Positions 55,974-64,000 of a stretch of DNA of 64,000 nt are shown in pieces. This DNA comes from Brasilonema sennae CENA114 (GTDB taxonomy: Bacteria > Cyanobacteriota > Cyanobacteriia > Cyanobacteriales > Nostocaceae), in the NCBI RefSeq assembly GCF_006968745.1, contig NZ_CP030118.1:124001-188000 (forward strand), in the 5' to 3' direction. Under the pieces are notes generated by a model that searched no databases, was not told the origin of the DNA, and saw nothing but the letters and a program-made list of their open reading frames with translations. Each line of letters begins with the position of its first letter. Position 1 is the stretch's first letter. Position numbers and translations under genes: made by a program.

Positions 55974-57284
55974 ATGGGTGAGGAAATTGCAATATCTCTC
56001 AAAAATGTCTCAAAATGTTACAAGCGCTATACTCGTCCGGTAGATAGGCTCAAGGAAATTTTGCTACCAGGAAAGAGCATGGCTCAAGAGTTTTGGGCAT
56101 TGCGGCATATTAACCTAGAGATTTCTAAGGGAGAAACTTTGGGAATTATTGGTCAAAATGGCTCTGGCAAAAGTACAATGCTACAAATTATTGCTAGAAC
56201 GCTGACACCCACAACAGGGGATGTCCAAGTTGATGGGCGGATTTCAGCATTGTTAGAGCTTGGTAGTGGCTTTAATCCTGAGTTTACAGGGCGGCAAAAT
56301 GTCTTTTTTAATGGACGGCTATTGGGGTTAAGCCAAAAGGAAATTGAAGAGAAGTTTGATGAAATTGCTGGGTTTGCAGATATTGGAGATTTTATTGAGC
56401 AACCTGTCAAAACATATTCTAGTGGTATGTTTGTCCGGTTAGCTTTTGCTGTTGGAGTGAGTGTAAATCCTGACATTCTCATTGTAGATGAAGCATTAGC
56501 AGTAGGTGATATTTATTTCCAGCAAAAATGTTTTGAACGAATCAGAGAACTGCGAGATCTAGGCATAACGTTTTTATTTGTTTCCCATGATCCTACGGCT
56601 GTATACAAACTTTGTCATAGAGCCGTGTTAATGGAAGCTGGGCAATTAGTGCTAGATGCTAAACCAAGACAAGTTATTGATTTATATCAAGCCAAGCTGC
56701 TGAAGAAATTAGACTTACAACCAGATGCAGTAAAAATTAAAATTCTAGATGATTCTGATTCGGAAACCATCTTACACGAAAATGATTCTCCATTAGTAAA
56801 AACAGACTTAGAAGAAGTCGTTATTAGTTCACCAGAAGTGAATATTAAGTTTATTAAGTTTTTAGATGAAAGCGAGCAAGAAATTGAAGCTATCATTAGC
56901 GACAACGAATTGCAATTGTGTATAGGACTCTTGTTCTTTAAATCTTTTGAAGATCCACACATCGGTTTTAAAATTAGAGAGCGAACTGGAGAAGTGGTGT
57001 TTGAAACAAACACTTTCTGCATGGGACAAAAACTGGGTCAAGTCGAGCCGGATAATTTTGTAGAGATTCGCTTCAAATTTCATCTACCTTTGAGCGAAGG
57101 GGAATACACAATTACAGTTGGTGTTGCGGATAGTGGTTTTGCACAAAGTTCTTTTAAAAAAACATTAGTTTATGCCCACAATGTGGCGTCTTTAAAAGTA
57201 CTAAAAAACAAAGAAGCTATCCTTTGGTCAGGAATCATAAATCTTTCACCAAGTCTTTCAATTTTAAAGCATAGTTATGTTTGA
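55974..57284 (+). CDS. wzt: Wzt-like ABC polysaccharide export ATPase with C-terminal glycan-binding-type domain
   Basis: About 436 residues. The ATPase part (about 1-245) has Walker A GQNGSGKST, the Wzt-type ARTLTPTTGDVQVDGRISAL stretch, signature YSSGMFVRLAFAV and Walker B ILIVDEALAVGD. The rest (about 285-425, EVNIKFIKFLDESEQEIEAI onward) is a beta-sandwich like the Wzt C-terminal domain, which in E. coli O9a recognises the terminally capped glycan. Such a domain implies that export depends on a chain-terminal modification. The ATG at 55974 is chosen over the GTG at 55965. Its end overlaps the next gene by 8 bases. Confidence 0.93.
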   Translation: MGEEIAISLKNVSKCYKRYTRPVDRLKEILLPGKSMAQEFWALRHINLEISKGETLGIIGQNGSGKSTMLQIIARTLTPTTGDVQVDGRISALLELGSGFNPEFTGRQNVFFNGRLLGLSQKEIEEKFDEIAGFADIGDFIEQPVKTYSSGMFVRLAFAVGVSVNPDILIVDEALAVGDIYFQQKCFERIRELRDLGITFLFVSHDPTAVYKLCHRAVLMEAGQLVLDAKPRQVIDLYQAKLLKKLDLQPDAVKIKILDDSDSETILHENDSPLVKTDLEEVVISSPEVNIKFIKFLDESEQEIEAIISDNELQLCIGLLFFKSFEDPHIGFKIRERTGEVVFETNTFCMGQKLGQVEPDNFVEIRFKFHLPLSEGEYTITVGVADSGFAQSSFKKTLVYAHNVASLKVLKNKEAILWSGIINLSPSLSILKHSYV

Positions 57285-59121
57285 TGAGATAATTCAACAG
57301 GCACACAAAAGAGAATATAACTTTACAAACACTGCGAATCCAGATGATCCACTTGCCCACCTTTTTAGTGATTGGGTTGATTACTATGGGTTAAAGTGGG
57401 CGATCGCTCATGTCCTAAAACCCACTTCTATTCTTGAAATCGGAGTGCGTTTTGGTTACTCCGCTGCGGCATTTCTACATGGACATCCATCTGCTCATTA
57501 TGTAGGTATTGACTTAGATACAGATTCTTACGGAGGTGTCAAGGGAGCGATAAATTGGGCGAAAAAAATAACTCATGAATTTGCCACTGAATATATTGTT
57601 GCTGATACACAAGCGATGAAACGCTTCCCTGGCAATATTTATGATTTGATTCATATAGATGGGCAACAAGATGGTGATAGTTCTTTTCATGACTTGGAAC
57701 TTGCTACTAAACAGGGACGTTATGTACTAGTAGATGGGTACTTGTGGACGAGACAAAATTTTATGGCAGTTAGCGATTTTTTATTTCGCTACGCTGACAT
57801 ATTAGATTGGTATGGAGTAATACCAGGCTATGCCGGAGAATTATTAATAAAAGTTTCCGATAATTATTTAAATCAAAATATTAAATATAACGACCACAGC
57901 GACAATTCTAGTCTGAGAATTCGTCAAACTTACACGACTGAATACTATACTCAGGATTGTGGCGGCTTTGATGTTTACAAAAAGAATCAAGGTAAAAAGT
58001 TAGAAGATTCAAGATTAAAAGCTGTTGCAACAATTGCAAGTTTGAAACAACCAGGACGTGTACTTGATTTAGGCTGCGGTCGTGGTGAACTGAGTTTTTA
58101 TTTTGCTCATCAAGGTTCTAAAGTGACAGCTATTGATTACTCACAAAATGCAATTGAGTTAGCTAAAAAATGTTTTGATGGTGAGGAATCTCTTCAAGCA
58201 AATGTAGAATTTATTTGTGATGATGTTTGTCATATTCCTTTGTCCGGAAAGTATGATTTAGCAATCGCATCTGATGTCATAGAACACTTATCCAGTGAAG
58301 AAGTGGATAAGCTTTATCAAAAAATAGCATACCATTTAAAATCAGATGGATTATTTGTAGCACATACATTTCCTAATCTGTGGTATTACAAGTATGAGTA
58401 TCAACGAAAAAGAAAAATTGCTGCTTCTGTAGGTGCCTATCTCCCACCAGAACCACGTTCAAGATATGAACTGCTGATGCATATCAATGAACAATCTCCA
58501 CGGGTTTTTAAAAAGCAGTTAAATCAATATTTTAAGTATGTAGATTTATGGTTTGGTCACACTGATGATCCAGGCGGCAGTCTTGTGAGAAGATTTTCTA
58601 GAAGAGAGATATGTGCTGCTCCTAGTTTGTTTGCTATTGCTTCTCATCGACAAATAGATCAAGAAGAGTTAAAAAGTAAGTTACAAATTCCTGTATTACC
58701 GCCTGTTCCCGCAGGTAAACTAAAAATATTCGTTAAAAACTGTCCGACAGAAGTCAAAGTAAATAGTGAATTTGAAATTCAGTTAGAAATTGAAAATCAG
58801 AGTCAGTTTAGCTTTCACAGTTATGGTTCCCATCCTGTTCATATTGCTTATCACTGGATGGATAATCTGGCTAATAATTACATTATATTTGATGGAGAAC
58901 GAACAAAGATATTTCCCCCTTTATATAAAAGTCAGCCTAGATTTTTTAAATCTTTATTGGGTCAAGTGACAACAGAAAGATATACAGCTAAAATTAAGGC
59001 ACTTCCTCAAAAAGGTTCTTATATTTTGAGAGTAACTCTTGTGCAGGAAGGCGTGCGTTGGTTTGATGCATTACCCACTCAATTAATGGAGGATATCTTA
59101 ATTGAGATCATGTCATCATAA
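57277..59121 (+). CDS. Double SAM-dependent methyltransferase with C-terminal beta domain
   Basis: A 614-residue protein. The first Rossmann methyltransferase (about 30-205) has ILEIGVRFGYSAAAFLHGHP and resembles Methyltransf_24/CmcI-type enzymes. The second (about 235-420) has VLDLGCGRGELSFYFAHQG and SDVIEHLSSEEVDKLY, a type-11/ubiE-like fold. The last about 130 residues (LKIFVKNCPTEVKVNSEFEI onward) are a predicted immunoglobulin-like beta sandwich, similar in placement to the Wzt C-terminal domain. It overlaps wzt by 8 bases, tying it to export. It could methylate sugars of the exported glycan. Confidence 0.9.
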   Translation: MFDEIIQQAHKREYNFTNTANPDDPLAHLFSDWVDYYGLKWAIAHVLKPTSILEIGVRFGYSAAAFLHGHPSAHYVGIDLDTDSYGGVKGAINWAKKITHEFATEYIVADTQAMKRFPGNIYDLIHIDGQQDGDSSFHDLELATKQGRYVLVDGYLWTRQNFMAVSDFLFRYADILDWYGVIPGYAGELLIKVSDNYLNQNIKYNDHSDNSSLRIRQTYTTEYYTQDCGGFDVYKKNQGKKLEDSRLKAVATIASLKQPGRVLDLGCGRGELSFYFAHQGSKVTAIDYSQNAIELAKKCFDGEESLQANVEFICDDVCHIPLSGKYDLAIASDVIEHLSSEEVDKLYQKIAYHLKSDGLFVAHTFPNLWYYKYEYQRKRKIAASVGAYLPPEPRSRYELLMHINEQSPRVFKKQLNQYFKYVDLWFGHTDDPGGSLVRRFSRREICAAPSLFAIASHRQIDQEELKSKLQIPVLPPVPAGKLKIFVKNCPTEVKVNSEFEIQLEIENQSQFSFHSYGSHPVHIAYHWMDNLANNYIIFDGERTKIFPPLYKSQPRFFKSLLGQVTTERYTAKIKALPQKGSYILRVTLVQEGVRWFDALPTQLMEDILIEIMSS

Positions 59122-59181
59122 GTATTTCTAGAGTCTGATACAGAAAATTTAATATTTGATAAAGAGAAGTAGGCAAAGAAA

Positions 59182-60771
59182 ATGATTAATATCAATAATC
59201 CTGAAATTAACGTTGATGAATTAATGCAGAGAATTAGGGAAGATGTTGCTAAGCGTCATGGTCAAGTTCAGCCAGAAAATCCAACATCCAAGTCAATAAT
59301 CTCCAACTCAACAGCAACATTTAACCATATTTTCTATCATATTGATGCTTTACTGAGAAATGCAGAATCTAGATCGATTACCCGCACGAAATGGCCGGAT
59401 AACTTTAATAAATTTCCCTTTAATTTAAGTATTATTAAAAATTTCCAAAAAATTGCTTTAAAAATACTGAGTTATATATTTAAAGATCAACGGGAAGTCA
59501 ACTTTAACTTGATTCGTGCTTTGAAAGAATCTGTAGGGCTTAATCGACAGCTTATAGAAGAAATAGCCAGTTTAAAAGCGCAGATGGATGAGCGCTTGAA
59601 TGCTGTAGATACTAGCATACAAGGAATGGATAAACGCTTCAGCGCTGTAGATACTAGCATACAAGGAATGGATGAGCATTTGGGTGCTGTATATAACCGT
59701 GTTTCAGAGATAGATAACAACCTAGATCACGTAGATAGTTGTATGAGTCATCTACAAGAGTACTTAGAGACTATGAACAGCCGCAAACAACTGATAAATG
59801 ATCATCTAAAGACTGTGGATGCTCATATTAATACAGTAGATGAGCATTTGGAGAGTGTGGATACTCGCCTAGAAGCAATGAATGAACGCTTAGGTGCAGT
59901 GAATGTTCGCGTGCAAAACTTGGATGAGCGTGATTTAAGAAATGATAACTACCTCAAAAATGACCTAGTACAGCAAAAGCGCCTAATAACTATGTTTTTG
60001 GAAGAAGCACGACGGCGGTTACCAGAACCTTTTAGCCAAGAACAATTGGAAACCTTTGCGAAAGAAGAACAACATTCACTAGATGCTTTCTACGTGGCTT
60101 TTGAAGATCAATTTCGAGGTAGTCGTGAAGTTATCCTTAATAAGTTAAAAACTTACTTACCTATCATTCAAGAAGCAAAGGTTGGTACACCGGAGTTACC
60201 TATTCTAGACGTGGGCTGTGGACGCGGTGAATGGTTGGAGTTGCTGCGTGAGTCTGGATACAAAGCAAGGGGTATAGATATCAATAGAGTGATGCTGGAG
60301 CAGTGCAAAGAAAAGGGACTAGAGGTGATAGAATCAGATGTCATTGCATATTTGCAGTCTTTGCCAGATGCAAGCTTAGGTGCAGTCAGCGGGTTTCATA
60401 TTATTGAGCATCTATCATTTCCTATATTAATGAAGTTGATAGATGAAACAAGAAGGGTACTTCATAGTGGTGGTATCGCTATCTTTGAGACTCCAAACCC
60501 AGAAAACATCATTGTAGGCGCTTGTAATTTTTACTCAGATCCTACTCACCTTCACCCACTATTTCCACCAACGGTTAAATTTTTCTTTGAGCAACTTGGA
60601 TTTTTGGATGTGAAATTACTACGTTTAAGAGAAAATCGGCTCGAAGATCCACTACAGTTAATTGAAGCAGATAACCCAATAGCATCTCACGTCAATCCCC
60701 TAATTGAACTTGCTAAGTTCAACTTTTATGCACCGCCGGATTTTGCAGTTATAGCAAAGAAAGCTCAATGA
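59182..60771 (+). CDS. Coiled-coil methyltransferase, candidate chain terminator with ruler
   Basis: A 529-residue protein. Residues about 135-253 run as about 17 uninterrupted heptads (MDERLNA, VDTSIQG, MDKRFSA, VDTSIQG, MDEHLGA and so on) with hydrophobic residues at the first position of almost every heptad, a long parallel coiled coil. Two 14-residue units are nearly identical, so it grew by duplication. A SAM methyltransferase follows (about 335-480, ILDVGCGRGEWLELLRESGY and FHIIEHLSF). By architecture it parallels WbdD, whose coiled coil measures O-antigen length and whose methyltransferase caps the chain; here the coil precedes the enzyme and no kinase is visible. Its stop overlaps the next gene by ATGA. 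Confidence 0.85.
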   Translation: MININNPEINVDELMQRIREDVAKRHGQVQPENPTSKSIISNSTATFNHIFYHIDALLRNAESRSITRTKWPDNFNKFPFNLSIIKNFQKIALKILSYIFKDQREVNFNLIRALKESVGLNRQLIEEIASLKAQMDERLNAVDTSIQGMDKRFSAVDTSIQGMDEHLGAVYNRVSEIDNNLDHVDSCMSHLQEYLETMNSRKQLINDHLKTVDAHINTVDEHLESVDTRLEAMNERLGAVNVRVQNLDERDLRNDNYLKNDLVQQKRLITMFLEEARRRLPEPFSQEQLETFAKEEQHSLDAFYVAFEDQFRGSREVILNKLKTYLPIIQEAKVGTPELPILDVGCGRGEWLELLRESGYKARGIDINRVMLEQCKEKGLEVIESDVIAYLQSLPDASLGAVSGFHIIEHLSFPILMKLIDETRRVLHSGGIAIFETPNPENIIVGACNFYSDPTHLHPLFPPTVKFFFEQLGFLDVKLLRLRENRLEDPLQLIEADNPIASHVNPLIELAKFNFYAPPDFAVIAKKAQ

Positions 60772-61976
60772 ATCATATTTCAATTACATTTGTAACTCCT
60801 TGGTACGGCACTTTTGCAGGAGGAGCAGAAGTCGCCGCCAGAACCTTAGCAGAACAATTAAGCAAGCGGGGTTTCGATGTCCAAGTTCTCACCACTTGTT
60901 GTCGTTCTCCTTTTGATAATTGGTGGCAAAATACTCTTCCTCCTGGTGTTGAAAAGATTAATGGTGTTATAGTACGTCGGTTTCCTGTCAAACAAGAGGG
61001 TGAAAATCTTTATCATGAGGTGAACTATAGAATTATCCATAATATGGAGGTAGATGAAAAATTTCAACATCAGTTTCTTGAAAATAGTATAAATAGTCAA
61101 GCTCTAGTTGATTACGCTCAAGCTAATACAGATGGACATTTAGTGATTGGTATGCCCTACACACAAGGGTTGATTTATTCCCTGATTCAATCACTAGAAG
61201 GTAGAGCCAGCATCATGCCTTGTTTTCATGATGAGCCTCAGTTTAAATGGATAACTACAGCCCAGATGCTGGAGCGTAGTCGTCATATATTCTTTTTAAC
61301 AGAAGAAGAAAAAACACTAGCAATAAAACATTATGGACATAGTATTGGTCGTAGACTTATAGAAAGTCCTGTGATTGGGGTAGGTGTCGAATTACCGATT
61401 GATATTGAGAAACTTCAAAAGTCAAATTCTTCTCTTCTAGAAGAGATTAAAGTGCGTTGTAACCTACCTGAAAAATTTTTTGTATATGTTGGGCGAAAAG
61501 ATATTGGTAAGAATATTCTGACGTTAATAGATTATTTTAAAGATTATCAGTCACATGGTGGTGACGCCACCCTTGTTTTCTTAGGTGGGGGTGATGCAAA
61601 CCTCGTCCCAACAAACAAAGGGTTTTTAGATTTAGGGTTTGTACCAGAAGAAGATAAATATTTAATTATTTCCCAGGCATTAGGATTAATCAATCTTTCC
61701 CACAATGAAAGCTTCTCACTAGTACTTATGGAAGCCTGGTTATGTGGGATACCAGTTATTGTTCATAGAAATGGTGAAGTTACAACTGCACATTGTAAAA
61801 AAAGTCAAGGGGGTATCCCAGTTTCGTCAAGCGAAGAATTTGAGGCTGCATTAGAAATTTTAAGTAGCCAAGATAAAGGTAAAATGCTTGCAAGGTCAGG
61901 GAAAAGATACGTGCAGTCTAAGTATTCTTGGGATTGTGTCATCAACCAATTTTTCAGAGGTGCTTATCAAGGATGA
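60768..61976 (+). CDS. GT4-family glycosyltransferase
   Basis: A 402-residue GT-B enzyme. N-terminal donor-fold start FVTPWYGTFAGGAEVAARTL and the C-terminal domain with YVGRKDIGKNILTLIDYFKD, LGFVPEEDKYLIISQA and NESFSLVLMEAWLCGIPVIV (the EX7E-type nucleotide-sugar site) fit GT4. It should build a glycan repeat at the cytoplasmic face. It overlaps both neighbours by ATGA, so the operon is translationally coupled. Confidence 0.93.
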   Translation: MNHISITFVTPWYGTFAGGAEVAARTLAEQLSKRGFDVQVLTTCCRSPFDNWWQNTLPPGVEKINGVIVRRFPVKQEGENLYHEVNYRIIHNMEVDEKFQHQFLENSINSQALVDYAQANTDGHLVIGMPYTQGLIYSLIQSLEGRASIMPCFHDEPQFKWITTAQMLERSRHIFFLTEEEKTLAIKHYGHSIGRRLIESPVIGVGVELPIDIEKLQKSNSSLLEEIKVRCNLPEKFFVYVGRKDIGKNILTLIDYFKDYQSHGGDATLVFLGGGDANLVPTNKGFLDLGFVPEEDKYLIISQALGLINLSHNESFSLVLMEAWLCGIPVIVHRNGEVTTAHCKKSQGGIPVSSSEEFEAALEILSSQDKGKMLARSGKRYVQSKYSWDCVINQFFRGAYQG

Positions 61977-64000
61977 AGTTTTTAATTGACGGTCAAACAC
62001 TATCGACACCAGAAATAAATCGTGGGATTGGTGTCGTTTTTAAGCGAATTTGTGAAGAGTTAGTGCTGAATGATATTACCAAAGAATGGTATATTACTGT
62101 CCGTAATAGTTCAGATATGGGTCATTTTAGTTCAAGAGTACAAAGACGACTGATTCCTATTAATGTCAGCGAAGCTTTAAATCGAGATAATTACACAGAA
62201 CAGACAAACCACTACAGTGAACTTCTGAACAAAGTAGTAACAGAATTCAAAATAGATGCTTACTGGGTTCCTAATCCGTTAATGATCAATGTTGTTTTGC
62301 CAATTCATTTACATGGGGTAACGATTTTTGCAACAATATCTGATCTCATACCACTGGTAATGCCCGATTATTACATTGCCAAATGGCCAGAACACATTAA
62401 AGCAGAGTATAAACAGCGTATTGAAACACTCCCTAGGTGGGCAGATAAATTAATTTTTATTTCAGAAAGCGCAAAAAGTGATTTTGAAAAAATAGACCCT
62501 CGTGTTGGGAGTAAATCAATAGCAATACATTTAGCAGTAGATCACACTAAGTTCTGGTCATATATTTCGCCTATAAAGAAATCTAAAGAGCCTTATATTT
62601 TATTGACAGGTGGCTTCGATCCCAGAAAAAATATGAATGCCGCACTCGAAGCCTTTTCGTATTTAATTAAAGATAATTATCAAGAATTCGCCAATCTTAA
62701 ATTTTATGTAGTTTGTGCTTATAGTAATGAAGAGAAGGAAAATTATGAAAGACTAGCAGCTAAACTTGGTGTTTTAGATAAACTTGTGCTGACAGGTTAC
62801 ATCGAAGAAGAGGAGCTAGTTGCTCTTTATCAAGGAGCTAGTGTTTTTTTCTTTCCTTCACGCTATGAAGGTTTTGGATTACCTATACTAGAAGCATTAG
62901 CATGCGGATTACCAGTAGTTACTACTAAGGTTTCATCTATTCCAGAAATTATCGGAGATCTAGCCTACTACTGTTCACTTGATGAGCCCAAGGACATGGC
63001 TTTTGCTTTAAAAGCAGCTCTTCGCGATTGTGCAAATAATCAAAGCAAGCGAGAAGAGTTTATCAAACGTGCTAAAGAATTTACTTGGGCTAAAACTGCT
63101 GCCAGCTACTTCAAATTATTTACTAATAGTTTATTAGAGACAAAGAAAACAGGAAAGTTACAGCGCCCAAAAATTGCTTATGTATCACCTTGGCTTCCTC
63201 AACGCTCAGGTATTGCAAACTATAGTTATGAGATTGTGCGCCATCTAAAAGAGTATGTAGATATTACTCTGTATGTAGAGAATCCAAAAGAGTGTAGTGC
63301 CGATATTTTTGAATTATCAATGAAGAGTCTTTCGACACTGCCCAAAGATATAAAAAATTATGATTCCATTATTTACCATATTGGTAACAATAGTAAATTT
63401 CATAAAGCAATTTACCAAATGGCGTGGCAGTATCCCGGTATTGTTGTACTCCATGAGTTTAATATTCATCCATTTTTAGCAGATTCATTTTTAGGAACAG
63501 ATAAAGAGTCTTTATATGCAGAAGCTCTAACTGAGGCATATGGTGAGCAAGGAAAATCTAGTTATGAAGCAGTGAAATTTAGATGTGAGTACCCAGAAAT
63601 ATGGAAATTTCCCATGTCTCATGCTCTAGTAAAACGTAGTCTTGGTGCTATTGTTCATAGTCGCTGGGTAAAAGACCAACTGCAAGAAATAGGTGATGTT
63701 TCAGTCGTTCCTCTTGGTTCTGTTGTTAATACAGTCTTGGATACGGGAGATGATAGACTTGCGCTAAAAAGACGTTTTGGCATTGATGCTAATAAATTTA
63801 TAATATCTACTTTTGGTTTTGTTAACAAACTTAAACGCATACCCACCATTTTAGAAGCTATTAAGATACTGATTGATAAAGGCTATCCTGTTCAGTATCT
63901 GATCGGCGGTGATTTGATAGATCCATCACTGAAAATAGAAGAGACAATTCAGTCATTGGGTCTTTCAAAAAACGTGACCATCAGTGGTTATTTAAATGAT
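61973..64000 (+). CDS. Large tandem GT4 glycosyltransferase (partial, runs off the window)
   Basis: The ATG at 61973 overlaps the previous stop (ATGA) and the frame stays open for at least 676 codons to the window edge. The first GT-B domain (about 1-370) has LTGGFDPRKNMNAALEAFSY and FFPSRYEGFGLPILEALACG. A second begins near residue 395 (KIAYVSPWLPQRSGIANYSY) and continues past the edge (GFVNKLKRIPTILEAIKILI). Multi-domain GT4 proteins of this sort add several sugars in sequence, a feature of ABC-exported O-polysaccharide loci. Confidence 0.92.
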   Translation, partial: MKFLIDGQTLSTPEINRGIGVVFKRICEELVLNDITKEWYITVRNSSDMGHFSSRVQRRLIPINVSEALNRDNYTEQTNHYSELLNKVVTEFKIDAYWVPNPLMINVVLPIHLHGVTIFATISDLIPLVMPDYYIAKWPEHIKAEYKQRIETLPRWADKLIFISESAKSDFEKIDPRVGSKSIAIHLAVDHTKFWSYISPIKKSKEPYILLTGGFDPRKNMNAALEAFSYLIKDNYQEFANLKFYVVCAYSNEEKENYERLAAKLGVLDKLVLTGYIEEEELVALYQGASVFFFPSRYEGFGLPILEALACGLPVVTTKVSSIPEIIGDLAYYCSLDEPKDMAFALKAALRDCANNQSKREEFIKRAKEFTWAKTAASYFKLFTNSLLETKKTGKLQRPKIAYVSPWLPQRSGIANYSYEIVRHLKEYVDITLYVENPKECSADIFELSMKSLSTLPKDIKNYDSIIYHIGNNSKFHKAIYQMAWQYPGIVVLHEFNIHPFLADSFLGTDKESLYAEALTEAYGEQGKSSYEAVKFRCEYPEIWKFPMSHALVKRSLGAIVHSRWVKDQLQEIGDVSVVPLGSVVNTVLDTGDDRLALKRRFGIDANKFIISTFGFVNKLKRIPTILEAIKILIDKGYPVQYLIGGDLIDPSLKIEETIQSLGLSKNVTISGYLND

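Overview
The window reads as chromosome of a filamentous, probably heterocyst-type (Nostocales-like) cyanobacterium. Support comes from chlorophyll synthase (chlG), the cytochrome b6f accessory protein PetP, a high-light-inducible protein, an OCP C-terminal-domain homologue (carotenoid carrier), a PucC/BCD-family transporter, a KaiB-domain protein, a cyanobacterial SigA, many GCGATCGC (HIP1) octamers and heptanucleotide tandem repeats between genes. Species cannot be assigned from the sequence alone. No tRNA, rRNA or CRISPR array was recognised.

Layout. 1-4.4 kb: end of a Tab2/Atab2-type RNA-binding protein, a PPP-type phosphatase, an M48 protease, a DUF4330 protein and an orphan. 4.4-6.8 kb: a weak orphan, an FtsE-like ATPase and a WecG/TagA glycosyltransferase, separated by palindromic repeats. 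7.5-10.6 kb: a NarL-type regulator and a partner-switching pair (REC-GAF-PP2C phosphatase plus RsbW-like ATPase). 10.7-13.8 kb: a probable IS200/IS605 tnpB relic, the carotenoid carrier, queG, a HAD phosphatase and a small acidic gene interrupted by an in-frame amber codon. 14-18 kb: a MITE-like relic and a MacA/MacB-type tripartite exporter. 18.8-31.8 kb: TPR protein, response regulator, gyrA/parC-like gene, DUF3455 protein, hli gene with its own HLR1-like site and terminator, sigA, fasciclin lipoprotein, gyrB and miaA. 31.8-42.4 kb: SGNH hydrolase, glcD, LytM peptidase, two paralogous SH3/PG-binding proteins, wecB, KaiB-domain protein and aldo/keto reductase. 42.5-44.1 kb: an intact-looking IscB nuclease with its omegaRNA (HEARO RNA). 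44-54 kb: BCD transporter, inositol-phosphatase-like enzyme, transposase fragment, ChaN protein, zinc dehydrogenase, dienelactone hydrolase, chlG, ArsA-family ATPase, petP and a decayed Uma2 gene.

54.9-64.0 kb is one surface-polysaccharide operon with most genes overlapping or tightly spaced: Wzm-like permease, Wzt-like ATPase with a C-terminal glycan-binding-type domain, a double methyltransferase, a coiled-coil methyltransferase, a GT4 glycosyltransferase and a giant GT4 protein running off the window. The coiled-coil methyltransferase has about 17 uninterrupted heptads before its catalytic domain. This matches, by architecture only, the chain-terminator/molecular-ruler logic of WbdD in ABC-exported O-antigens, and it is the most interesting inferred system here. 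The best directly supported mobile system is the IscB/omegaRNA locus, where an 8-bp long-range closing stem and several hairpins are visible next to an ORF with all nuclease residues.
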